Positions 1 through 7,692 of a stretch of 50,941 nt of DNA are shown piece by piece. Numbering within the stretch: the first letter of the stretch is position 1; each line of letters starts with the position of its first letter. The translations under genes and the position numbers were made by a program. Source of the stretch: Lachnoclostridium sp. UBA2905 (GTDB lineage Bacteria > Bacillota > Clostridia > Lachnospirales > Lachnospiraceae); NCBI GenBank assembly GCA_002349525.1, contig DEDL01000002.1, positions 15,741-66,681 on the forward strand, in the 5' to 3' direction. The notes beneath the pieces were generated by a model. The model had not been told where the DNA came from and ran no database searches. It worked only from the letters and a program-made list of their open reading frames with translations.

Positions 1-168
1 TATGGAAAAATGGGGGGCTGTTCAAATATTTTCACTGTAATCGGATTCTACCTTACATACGGTTCATGTATTATTGCTATCAGCTTTGTCCTTGGTTTTA
101 TATTTGAAAGAATTTATGCCGGTATTTTATATGGATTATCAAAATGTATTAAGATAAAGCAAAAATAA
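1..168 (+). CDS. C-terminal end of a membrane protein (partial)
   Basis: An open frame runs from the left edge to a TAA at 166-168 and gives 55 residues. They include a hydrophobic stretch (about residues 10-36, with FTVIGFYLTYGSCIIAISF) that would span the membrane, then a second short apolar part and a basic tail ending KCIKIKQK. This looks like the last membrane helix and cytoplasmic tail of an integral membrane protein. The family cannot be named from so little sequence. The reading frame is clear, but the start lies outside the window. Confidence 0.55.
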   Translation, partial: YGKMGGCSNIFTVIGFYLTYGSCIIAISFVLGFIFERIYAGILYGLSKCIKIKQK

Positions 169-266
169 GGCAATTAATACTTAATATACATAATATATCA
201 ATATAGCCTTTCCTTTTATACTGTAATAGAAGATATGTATAAGGCAAAATGATACATACACAAGTA

Positions 267-303
267 ATCCTATTGACAAACTAGGAAATAAAGCGTATCA
301 TTT
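267..303 (+). promoter_or_regulatory. Promoter with operator-like repeats upstream of the SGNH-mnmA operon
   Basis: TTGACA (273-278) and TATCAT (296-301) are 17 bp apart, a strong sigma-A type promoter. The -35 sits inside the inverted repeat TCCTA-N9-TAGGA (268-286). The -10 lies in GTATCATTT (295-303), the perfect inverse of AAATGATAC at 247-255. A second candidate, TTTACA (325-330) with TATAAT (349-354), would start transcription so close to the gene that the RBS would be cut. The first is therefore preferred. The repeats suggest a repressor, which is not identified. Confidence 0.6.
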
Positions 304-371
304 CATCAAAATTAAGAAAAGTTTTTTACAAAAGCCTTAAAAACATAGTATAATTGGAAAGGATGGTTATT

Positions 372-998
372 ATGAAAAATATTTTATGCTTTGGTGATTC
401 TAATACTTATGGATATAACCCTGTTACCAAAGGCAGGTTTCCAGATAATATAAGATGGACGGGACGACTTAAGTGTAAAGTTGAAAAATATAACTATTCC
501 GTTATTGAAGAAGGCCTGGTTGGAAGAACTACAGTATTTGAAGACAGTGTTCGTACAGGCAGAAAGGGAAGTGATTTTCTTATACCATTGCTTGAAAGTC
601 ATTTTCCGGTAGATACAGTTATTCTTATGCTTGGTACCAATGATTGCAAGAGTATTTATAATACAACGCCACATATTATTGGTAAGGGCATTGAACTGCT
701 TATAAAACAGATTAAAGATTATAATAAAGATATAAATATACTTCTTATTTCTCCGATTCATCTTGGTGAACAGGTATGGAAGGAAGAATTTGATCCTGAG
801 TTTTGCAGACAGTCTGTTGAGGTGTCTAAAAATCTCAAATGGGAATATTATAGAATTGCCCGGAAATATGGATGTGATTTTCTTGCTGCCTCAGATATCG
901 TGTCGCCTTCAAAAGCTGATCAGGAGCATCTTGATGAAAGAGGCCACCGCCTTCTTGCTGGAGAAATTTCAAAGAGGTTTGAAAGGAAGGTCAGTTAA
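372..998 (+). CDS. SGNH/GDSL-family hydrolase (arylesterase-like)
   Basis: A 208-residue cytoplasmic protein without a signal peptide. Block I is GDSN with the nucleophile serine at about residue 10, block III is GTND (about 88-91), and the Asp/His pair is D183-x-x-H186 in DQEHLD. These are the marks of the SGNH hydrolase fold, whose members cleave acyl esters. The substrate here cannot be told; small-molecule or sugar acetyl esters are typical. The ATG at 372 is chosen because AAAGGA lies 8 bases upstream; an upstream in-frame TTG at 354 overlaps a -10 hexamer. The stop overlaps the mnmA start (TAATG), so the two are translationally coupled. Confidence 0.85.
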   Translation: MKNILCFGDSNTYGYNPVTKGRFPDNIRWTGRLKCKVEKYNYSVIEEGLVGRTTVFEDSVRTGRKGSDFLIPLLESHFPVDTVILMLGTNDCKSIYNTTPHIIGKGIELLIKQIKDYNKDINILLISPIHLGEQVWKEEFDPEFCRQSVEVSKNLKWEYYRIARKYGCDFLAASDIVSPSKADQEHLDERGHRLLAGEISKRFERKVS

Positions 999-2083
999 TG
1001 AAAAAAGCCTTAATAGCCATGAGTGGAGGAGTTGATTCTTCACTTGCTGCCAAGGTTATGACAGATAAAGGATTTCAGTGTATAGGATGTATGATGAAAT
1101 TGTATGAAAATAGTGATAATGACACAAAAGTGTCCAAAACATGTTGTACACTTGATGATGCAGAGGATGCAAGAGCTGTTGCTTATAAACTTGGAATGCC
1201 TTTTTACGTTTTCAATTTTAAGGATGCATTTGAAGAAAAAGTTATATGTAAGTTCACAGAATGCTACGAAAAGGGTATTACACCTAATCCATGCGTTGAC
1301 TGTAACAGATATATGAAATTTGATAAGCTTTATGAAAGAGCAAGGATTCTTGGATGTGATTATATTGTTACAGGACACTATGCACAGATTGAAGAAAAGG
1401 ATGGTATATTTTATCTGAAAAAGGCTGTTGATGATACTAAGGATCAAAGTTATGTCTTATATTCATTAACCCAGGAACAGCTGGCTCACACCATGTTTCC
1501 TCTGGGAGAGTATAGAAAAACCAAGGTCAGGGAGCTGGCCGTGGAGAATAATTTCATTAATGCCAATAAACCGGATAGTCAGGATATTTGTTTCGTTCCG
1601 GATGGTGATTATGCAGGAGTAATTGAAAAATATACCGGAAAGGTGTATAAACCAGGTAATTTTGTAGATACATCAGGTAATATTTTAGGCCAACACAAGG
1701 GAATAATTCATTATACGATTGGGCAGAGAAGGGGTCTTGGAGTTCCAGGTAAAAGCTCATATTATGTACTTGGAATCAGACCTGAAACTAATGAGGTTAT
1801 ACTTGGAAACAATGATGATTTATTCACAAGGGATGTTTATGTGGATGATTTTAACTGGATAAGTGGTCATGTTCCTGAAGTTGAATTCAGGTGTAATGCA
1901 AAGATAAGATACAGACACAAAGAACAGCCGGCAAGGGTTATTCCTACAGGCGAGCATAGTGCTCACATCATTTTCGACGAACCACAAAGGGCTGTGACAC
2001 CGGGACAGTCAGCAGTATTGTATGATGGTGACATTGTAATTGGCGGTGGAACGATAATAAGGAGGTACACAGATCATGACTAA
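998..2083 (+). CDS. mnmA: tRNA-specific 2-thiouridylase MnmA
   Basis: MnmA transfers persulfide sulfur to C2 of the wobble uridine (U34) of Lys, Glu and Gln tRNAs in an ATP-dependent reaction. The 361-residue length fits the family. The PP-loop SGGVDSS lies at residues 9-15, followed by GCMMKLY. The two catalytic cysteines are visible: Cys102 (NPCVDCN) and Cys198 (DSQDICF). The C-terminal beta-barrel carries GQRRGLGV. The gene starts inside the stop of the SGNH hydrolase gene and overlaps the next gene by 8 bases, so the three form one tight operon. No cysteine desulfurase is encoded nearby, so the sulfur donor must be elsewhere. Confidence 0.97.
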   Translation: MKKALIAMSGGVDSSLAAKVMTDKGFQCIGCMMKLYENSDNDTKVSKTCCTLDDAEDARAVAYKLGMPFYVFNFKDAFEEKVICKFTECYEKGITPNPCVDCNRYMKFDKLYERARILGCDYIVTGHYAQIEEKDGIFYLKKAVDDTKDQSYVLYSLTQEQLAHTMFPLGEYRKTKVRELAVENNFINANKPDSQDICFVPDGDYAGVIEKYTGKVYKPGNFVDTSGNILGQHKGIIHYTIGQRRGLGVPGKSSYYVLGIRPETNEVILGNNDDLFTRDVYVDDFNWISGHVPEVEFRCNAKIRYRHKEQPARVIPTGEHSAHIIFDEPQRAVTPGQSAVLYDGDIVIGGGTIIRRYTDHD

Positions 2084-2660
2084 ATCTGTAATTAGTAAAA
2101 AAGCAGCAGCTGTTTTATTTGCAGGTGCAATTGTTTTAACAGGATTTCAGCCAACACACATCTTTGCGGCAACTCCATTAATTGAGGAAGCGGAGTATAA
2201 GGGGAATGGCGTTGTTGATGTAGAATTTCAACAGGATGTGGAATATAAGAATGTAAGGGTCAAAGTTAAGGATAATAAAGGAAAAAGCTATAAGGCATCG
2301 GTAATCATTATGGATTCTGATGATCTTACGTTTAAGATAAAAAAGATTAAGAATGGACGTACCTATAAGTATACTATAAAGGGCATAAGAAGTCTTGGCC
2401 AGGGAAGTTATGGTAAGGCTAAGGGTACAATAAAGCTTGCTTCTATGAAGAATGTTATTACTGCTTCAAAAGCAAAGAAGATAGCACTCTCAAAAGCAGG
2501 TGTTAAAGAGAATGAAGTATTTGATCTTGAGGTGGAAAAAGAGCACAAAAATGGTCAGATTACTTATGAGGTAAACTTTGAAAGTTCAACCTTTGAGTAT
2601 GAATACATTATTGCAGCGGATGGAAGCGTTCTTCATTCAGAAAAAGAGTATAATGATTAA
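2076..2660 (+). CDS. Secreted PepSY-domain protein with N-terminal Ig/Fn3-like domain
   Basis: A 194-residue exported protein. It has a signal peptide at residues 1-31 (basic start, AVLFAGAIVLTGF core, cleavage near IFAA-TP). A beta-rich domain follows (about 32-125, ending in the basic LTFKIKKIKNGRTYKYTIKG strand pattern), then a PepSY-like repeat (about 130-190: SKAKKIALSKAGV, YEVNF, EYIIAADGSVL). PepSY domains are known as putative protease-inhibitory or regulatory modules outside the cell. The ATG lies inside the end of mnmA, with GGAGG at 2061-2065. The operon link to mnmA is probably one of expression rather than function. The family call is good; the role is unknown. Confidence 0.7.
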   Translation: MTKSVISKKAAAVLFAGAIVLTGFQPTHIFAATPLIEEAEYKGNGVVDVEFQQDVEYKNVRVKVKDNKGKSYKASVIIMDSDDLTFKIKKIKNGRTYKYTIKGIRSLGQGSYGKAKGTIKLASMKNVITASKAKKIALSKAGVKENEVFDLEVEKEHKNGQITYEVNFESSTFEYEYIIAADGSVLHSEKEYND

Positions 2661-2674
2661 TTAAAAATATCTTT

Positions 2675-2727
2675 AAGGGGGCTTTCGCTTTAACGATTGA
2701 AAATCGGTAAGGCGGGGCCCTCTTTTT
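2675..2727 (+). terminator. Rho-independent terminator after the mnmA operon
   Basis: A long two-part hairpin. AAGGGGGC near 2675-2682 pairs imperfectly with GGGGCCCTCTT. The inner CTTTAACGATT pairs with AATCGGTAAGG around a GAAA loop. Five T residues follow (2723-2727). Confidence 0.8.
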
Positions 2728-2826
2728 GTAAAATTCGGGAGTGAATTTTACATAGATTTTACATTGAAACCTATTCAGATTTTACATGAATTATGTAAAA
2801 TTAAATGGAAATAGAGTAAGTATAAT
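2728..2826 (+). promoter_or_regulatory. Pho-box array and promoter of the phosphate operon
   Basis: TTTTACAT occurs in direct orientation at 2746-2753, 2757-2764 and 2780-2787, with start-to-start distances of 11 and 23 bases, i.e. about one and two helical turns. Inverted half-sites lie at both ends: GTAAAAT near 2728-2734 and ATGTAAAA at 2793-2800. The latter forms the palindrome TTTACAT-N5-ATGTAAA. A TATAAT (2821-2826) has no acceptable -35 hexamer, as expected for an activator-dependent promoter. PhoB/PhoP-family regulators bind TT-A-ACA direct repeats with this period. The regulator encoded downstream is the obvious candidate, which is an inference. Confidence 0.65.
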
Positions 2827-2871
2827 TATGCATATGATAATTAATTGATGCTACTGAAAGGAATAAAGAGA

Positions 2872-4650
2872 ATGGATATATTTATGATACTTAATATGAT
2901 AGGTGGTCTTGCCCTGTTTTTGTACGGTATGAAAACAATGGGAGATGCCCTTTCAAAGCTTGCCGGAGGCAAATTAGAACTGATACTTGAACATATGACC
3001 AATAATCCTGTCAAAGCTGTACTACTTGGAGCTGGTGTTACTGCTGTAATACAGTCTTCATCTGCAACAACAGTTATGGTTGTTGGTTTTGTTAACTCAG
3101 GTATTATGAAGCTTAATCAGGCAGCTCCGGTTATTATGGGTGCTAATATTGGTACAACCATTACTTCATGGATCTTAAGTTTGTCCGGACTTAGCGGGGA
3201 TAATATATGGATACAGTTACTGAAACCATCATCATTTACGCCAGTTCTTGCAATTATTGGTGTTGTGCTTCTTGTATTTATTAAAAATGACCGTAAGAAT
3301 GATATTGGAACAATCTTACTTGGATTTGCAGTTCTTATGTTTGGAATGGAATCAATGAGCTCTGCTGTTAAACCATTAGCTGATATTCCAGAGTTTACAA
3401 GTCTTTTTACTGCATTTGAAAATCCTTTACTTGGAATGCTTGTTGGTGCAGGTCTTACAGCAATTATTCAAAGTTCCTCTGCATCCGTCGGTATATTACA
3501 GGCAATGTGTTTTACAGGTTCAGTAAGTGTTGGAGCTGCAATACCAGTCATTATGGGACAGAATATTGGTACCTGTATTACTGCACTTATATCCGGAATT
3601 GGAGCCAGCAAGAATGCAAAGAGAGCATCATTAATTCATTTGTATTTTAATCTTATTGGTACAGCATTATTTATGACAGTATTTTACGGTATTAATGCAG
3701 TTGTTCATTTCGGAATTCTTTCTGAAACTGCAAATGGTGCAACTATTGCCGTAATCCACAGTTTTTTTAATATTGCAGCGACCCTTGTACTTCTTCCTGC
3801 TGTTAAGCTTATTGAGAAGCTTGCCTATATTACCATTCCATTAACAGAGGAAGAGATTAATGGCAGTGTAGCAGAAAAGGAAGTGCCTGTTCTTGACGAG
3901 AGATTTCTCAAACGCCCTGCATTTGCTGTTGCCCAGTGTAAAACAGCTGTATGTGATATAGCATCTCTTGTGGAAGAGGCTATGGCGCTGGTTGTAAAAA
4001 GTGGAGCCTCTTACGATGAGAATGAGATTACAAGAGTAATTGAGATTGAGGATATCATTGATAACAAAGAAGATGAACTTTCAGCATATTTGACAAAGCT
4101 GACATCTAAACAGTTATCTGAAAAAGACAGCAGACAGGTCAACAAATTTGCCAAGTGTGTTATAGATTATGAACGTATATCAGATTATCTGAAGGGCATT
4201 GCATTTACCCTTCGTAAGATGAACAAAAATGGAGAGAATTTTTCAGTACAGGCCTGTGCTGAAAGAGACATCATATTTAATGCAACATACGAGGTTGTCG
4301 AAAATACCATCAAGTGTTTTGTTCATGATGATAAGGATGCTGCCGTGGTAGTTGAACCATTATATGAAGTAATTAAATCCTTGAAGGAAAAAATACGAAA
4401 GAATCATAATATGCGTCTTGCAAAAGGAGAATGCTCTGTAGAGCTTGGAATGGCACTTACTGATATAGTTTCATCTCTTGACAGAATTGCAGGTCACTGT
4501 TCAAATATTGCAGAAGAGGAGATTGCACTTGAAACTGAAAAATATCAGCTTCATCTGTATTCAAGAATTACCAGGGAAAATAGTGAGTTTTATAAGGAAA
4601 AGCTTGCTGAATATCAGAAGAAATATTATATGATTAAAGAATTTGAATAA
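2872..4650 (+). CDS. Na+/phosphate cotransporter with C-terminal PhoU-like domain
   Basis: A 592-residue NptA/YjbB-type Na+/Pi cotransporter of the inner membrane. The two inverted transport repeats each carry the hallmark QSSSA motif (IQSSSATT at about residue 60 and IQSSSASV at about 200), within roughly eight membrane helices up to residue 330. Residues 345-590 are a helical cytoplasmic PhoU-like domain rich in charged heptads. The start is ATG 2872, with AAAGGA about 10 bases upstream; the upstream TTG at 2845 lacks such a site. It is the first gene of an operon with a PhoB/PhoR-type pair and lies behind Pho-box repeats. It therefore probably takes up (or balances) phosphate, with the PhoU part giving feedback to the kinase. 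Confidence 0.92.
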   Translation: MDIFMILNMIGGLALFLYGMKTMGDALSKLAGGKLELILEHMTNNPVKAVLLGAGVTAVIQSSSATTVMVVGFVNSGIMKLNQAAPVIMGANIGTTITSWILSLSGLSGDNIWIQLLKPSSFTPVLAIIGVVLLVFIKNDRKNDIGTILLGFAVLMFGMESMSSAVKPLADIPEFTSLFTAFENPLLGMLVGAGLTAIIQSSSASVGILQAMCFTGSVSVGAAIPVIMGQNIGTCITALISGIGASKNAKRASLIHLYFNLIGTALFMTVFYGINAVVHFGILSETANGATIAVIHSFFNIAATLVLLPAVKLIEKLAYITIPLTEEEINGSVAEKEVPVLDERFLKRPAFAVAQCKTAVCDIASLVEEAMALVVKSGASYDENEITRVIEIEDIIDNKEDELSAYLTKLTSKQLSEKDSRQVNKFAKCVIDYERISDYLKGIAFTLRKMNKNGENFSVQACAERDIIFNATYEVVENTIKCFVHDDKDAAVVVEPLYEVIKSLKEKIRKNHNMRLAKGECSVELGMALTDIVSSLDRIAGHCSNIAEEEIALETEKYQLHLYSRITRENSEFYKEKLAEYQKKYYMIKEFE

Positions 4651-4671
4651 TATCTTTGGAAGGTGATTGTT

Positions 4672-5337
4672 ATGCTGATTTATATCGTCGAAGATGATAA
4701 TAATATTCAGGAAATTGAGGAGTATGCTTTAAAAAGCAGTGGATTTGAGGTTAAATGTTTTGATAAAGCCATTTCATTTCAGAAGGAAATTAAAAATGAA
4801 CTTCCAGATTTGATATTGCTTGATATAATGCTTCCCGGTGAAGATGGTTTATCAGTCCTTGGAAAATTACGAAGCAATTCACGAACAAAACATCTGCCTG
4901 TTATTATGGTAACAGCCAAGGTTTCAGAAATTGATACTGTTAAGGGTCTTGATCTTGGAGCAGATGACTATATTACAAAGCCTTTTGGTGTTATGGAGCT
5001 GATATCCAGAGTGAAGGCTTTACTTCGTAGAATACGATCAGATGAGGAGTCTGTGCTTTCCTATAAAAACTTAGAAATAGATGTAGTACGTCACGTTTGT
5101 CTGGTGAATGGGGTTCAGATAGAGCTTACATATAAGGAATATGAGCTCCTGAAGCTTTTTATGTCCAATATTGGTATTGTAATGTCAAGAGATTCAATTA
5201 TGAATTCAGTATGGGGCTTTGATTATGTTGGAGAGTCACGAACCATAGATATGCATATTAAGACTCTGAGAAAAAAACTTGGAGATGCCGGTGTTTATAT
5301 TATAACAGTGCGAAATGTGGGGTATAAACTGGAATGA
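4672..5337 (+). CDS. phoP: OmpR/PhoB-family response regulator (phosphate type)
   Basis: A 221-residue two-component regulator. The receiver domain (1-115) has the acidic pocket EDD, the phosphoacceptor Asp51 (LLDIMLPGEDG), Thr81 and Lys103 (ITKPF). The winged-helix DNA-binding domain (about 125-221) carries LTYKEYELLKLF and the recognition-helix region RTIDMHIKTLRKKLG. The start is ATG 4672, eight bases after GGAAGG; a GTG nine bases earlier is less likely. It lies 21 bases after the phosphate transporter gene and overlaps the kinase gene by 4 bases. The phosphate role rests on the operon and the upstream TTTTACA repeats; PhoB and PhoP names are used for this type. Confidence 0.85.
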   Translation: MLIYIVEDDNNIQEIEEYALKSSGFEVKCFDKAISFQKEIKNELPDLILLDIMLPGEDGLSVLGKLRSNSRTKHLPVIMVTAKVSEIDTVKGLDLGADDYITKPFGVMELISRVKALLRRIRSDEESVLSYKNLEIDVVRHVCLVNGVQIELTYKEYELLKLFMSNIGIVMSRDSIMNSVWGFDYVGESRTIDMHIKTLRKKLGDAGVYIITVRNVGYKLE

Positions 5338-6674
5338 AGAAAAAAATAAATTTACGAATGATATGTATTTCTGTATTTTCTATTTTTTCTGCAATCTTGC
5401 TGATGTATGTTATTTTTTCTGCAAAACTTAAGACTGAGGTTTTTGAAGAATTGAAATTTGCAGCTGAATTAATTGATAATGCAGATTTAAGTGAAGATGT
5501 TCTGGATGCAGTACCAACGGATATTCGTGTTACTATTATTAATGCTGATGGAAGTGTCAAATATGATTCATATGCTGATCCGTCAACCCTGCAAAACCAT
5601 CTTAACAGACCTGAGGTCTCAGGTGCCTTATTAGAAGGTGAACATGAAGACATAAGAAATTCTACTACAATGTCAGAAAGTATTTTTTACTATGCAAAAA
5701 AACTTGATAGTGGAACTGTTTTAAGAGTAGGAAAGGAATATGAAAGTGTTGTTCATATTGTCTGGTCGGTTATTCCTGCTGTTTTAGCAGTTGTTCTTAT
5801 ATTGGTTGTTATATGCCTTATTGTATCATTTTTTCTTACAAAGTCTATAGTAGATCCAATTGATGATATTGTTGATAATCTTGAGAGAAAATATATTGAT
5901 GAGGACAAAATATATCCTGAGCTGATTCCTTTTACTCATAAGATTCGCCAACAGCATGTTGATATCCTTGAGTCTGCAAATATCAGACAGGAGTTTACCG
6001 CAAATGTGTCACATGAGCTTAAGACACCTCTGACTGCAATATCAGGATACGCTGAGCTTATTGAGAATGGCGTTGTAAAAAAAGATGAAGATGTGATTCA
6101 TTTTGCCAATGAGATACATAAGAGCGCAAAAAGGCTTTTAAATCTTATAAATGATATTATTAAGCTTTCAAAGCTTGATGCAAAGGCATATGATTCCACA
6201 TTTGAGGTGGTTAATTTTGCTGAAATTGTAAAGGATACGGTTGAGATGCTTTCAGTTAATGCTGATAAGCGAAGGGTCCAGCTAAGGTACCAGGGCTGTG
6301 ATAATGCAAGAATAAGAATAGGCAAGGAGTTTGCTGAAGAAATTACCTATAATCTTATTGAAAATGCTATTAAGTATAATAATGATGGTGGTTATGTACT
6401 TATTACCCTTAATAATAATGGAAGCAATACAGAATTCCAGGTTTCTGATAATGGTATTGGTATTCCAAAAGAGCATCAGAATCGTATATTTGAAAGATTT
6501 TACAGGGTAGACAAAAGCCGTTCCAGAGAACGCCAGGGTACAGGGCTTGGTCTTGCGATTGTAAAACATATATGCGAGCTTACAGGTGGGGTAATTAATC
6601 TGAAAAGCTATAAAGATGAAGGTACAACAATTTCAATTACCTGGGCTAATGAAAACTCTAAAATTGATAAGTGA
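5334..6674 (+). CDS. phoR: Sensor histidine kinase, PhoR type
   Basis: A 446-residue membrane kinase. Membrane helix 1 is at about residues 9-29, an extracytoplasmic sensor domain at 30-140, helix 2 at 143-168, and a short HAMP-like linker follows. The HisKA domain carries phosphoacceptor His227 in SHELKTP. The ATPase domain shows the N box (NLIENAIKYNN), the G1 box (DNGIGIP) and the G2 box (GTGLGLAI). It would phosphorylate the regulator encoded just upstream, whose stop overlaps this start (ATGA). I see no clear PAS domain between HAMP and HisKA; the segment there is short (about 30 residues). The phosphate link is inferred from the operon. Confidence 0.88.
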   Translation: MKKKINLRMICISVFSIFSAILLMYVIFSAKLKTEVFEELKFAAELIDNADLSEDVLDAVPTDIRVTIINADGSVKYDSYADPSTLQNHLNRPEVSGALLEGEHEDIRNSTTMSESIFYYAKKLDSGTVLRVGKEYESVVHIVWSVIPAVLAVVLILVVICLIVSFFLTKSIVDPIDDIVDNLERKYIDEDKIYPELIPFTHKIRQQHVDILESANIRQEFTANVSHELKTPLTAISGYAELIENGVVKKDEDVIHFANEIHKSAKRLLNLINDIIKLSKLDAKAYDSTFEVVNFAEIVKDTVEMLSVNADKRRVQLRYQGCDNARIRIGKEFAEEITYNLIENAIKYNNDGGYVLITLNNNGSNTEFQVSDNGIGIPKEHQNRIFERFYRVDKSRSRERQGTGLGLAIVKHICELTGGVINLKSYKDEGTTISITWANENSKIDK

Positions 6675-6741
6675 AATGAAAACTTGAATCCTTTGATTTT
6701 ATAAATTATAAATTATGAACATCTATTCAAATTATGTTCGA

Positions 6742-6769
6742 TTGCAAAAACAATATAAAATGTTATAAT
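6742..6769 (+). promoter_or_regulatory. Promoter of the DUF3737-patB unit
   Basis: TTGCAA (6742-6747) and TATAAT (6764-6769) are 16 bp apart, about 45 bases before the gene. Just upstream is the inverted repeat GAACAT (6717-6722) and ATGTTC (6734-6739), a possible operator. The hexamers are clear; the operator is a guess. Confidence 0.55.
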
Positions 6770-6816
6770 GAGCGTTAAAGATATACAATATTATTATGTG
6801 ATGGGAGATAATAAGG

Positions 6817-7668
6817 ATGAGTTGTGACAGAAAAGTTATTAGACAGGAATTCCTGATAGGTGAAAGGGCATTATTTAAGCAAGAGAATACGGATATATAT
6901 GATACCATATTTGACGATGGCGAATCTCCTTTGAAGGAGAGCAGGGGAATTGCCTTATATGGAAGTATGTTTAAGTGGAAGTATCCTCTGTGGTATGCAA
7001 AGGATATTCATGCTACAGATTGTACATGGTTTGATATGGCAAGAGCTGGTGTATGGTATTCTGATGATGTAACTGTTGATAATGCACTAATTGAAGCTCC
7101 TAAGAACTTCAGAAGATGCAATAATCTCACTCTTAATAATGTTACTTTTGTTGATGCTGCAGAAACTCTCTGGAGCTGTAATAATGTTAAACTTAATAAT
7201 GTTACTGCTAAAGGTGACTATTTTGCCATGAATACCAACAATGTCAGGATTGATGGTTTTAAACTTGTGGGCAACTATTCATTTGATGGTTGCAGGAATG
7301 TTGAAATTCATGGAGCTAATATGCTTTCTAAAGATTCTTTCTGGAATACTGATAATGTTACAGTATACGATTCATTTATATCTGGTGAATATCTTGGTTG
7401 GAATGCCAAAAATCTCACACTTATTAACTGCACAATAGAAAGTCTTCAGGGAATGTGTTATATAGATAATCTTGTTATGAAAAACTGCAAGCTTATTAAT
7501 ACAACTCTGGCTTTTGAGTATTCTTCTGTTGATGCAGATATTAACAGTAAAATAGATAGTGTTATGAACCCTTCATCGGGTATAATAAGGGCAGAACATA
7601 TTGATAATCTTATATTAGAGAAGGATAAGATTGATCCTTCAAAGACAAAGATTATATGTGAAGGCTAG
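6817..7668 (+). CDS. DUF3737 family protein, predicted right-handed beta-helix
   Basis: A 283-residue soluble protein without a signal peptide, matching DUF3737. The landmarks are GERALF near residue 17, GESPLKES near 36, WKYPLWY near 53 and RAGVWYSDD near 70. Its body repeats short N-rich turns (NNLTLNN, NNVKLNN, NNVRIDG, RNVEIHG, DNVTVYD) spaced about 20 residues apart, the pattern of a parallel beta-helix like that of pectate lyases. No catalytic residues can be assigned and the biological role of the family is unknown. GGGAG precedes the ATG by about 10 bases. The aminotransferase gene follows after 24 bases, so the two are probably co-transcribed. Confidence 0.78.
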   Translation: MSCDRKVIRQEFLIGERALFKQENTDIYDTIFDDGESPLKESRGIALYGSMFKWKYPLWYAKDIHATDCTWFDMARAGVWYSDDVTVDNALIEAPKNFRRCNNLTLNNVTFVDAAETLWSCNNVKLNNVTAKGDYFAMNTNNVRIDGFKLVGNYSFDGCRNVEIHGANMLSKDSFWNTDNVTVYDSFISGEYLGWNAKNLTLINCTIESLQGMCYIDNLVMKNCKLINTTLAFEYSSVDADINSKIDSVMNPSSGIIRAEHIDNLILEKDKIDPSKTKIICEG

Positions 7669-7692
7669 AATTCTAACGGGAAGGAGTACTTT

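Noticed and set aside
354..371. TTG start at 354 for the SGNH hydrolase
   Set aside because: The codon lies within a TATAAT hexamer and lacks an RBS; ATG 372 has AAAGGA at the right distance and matches the family N-terminus.
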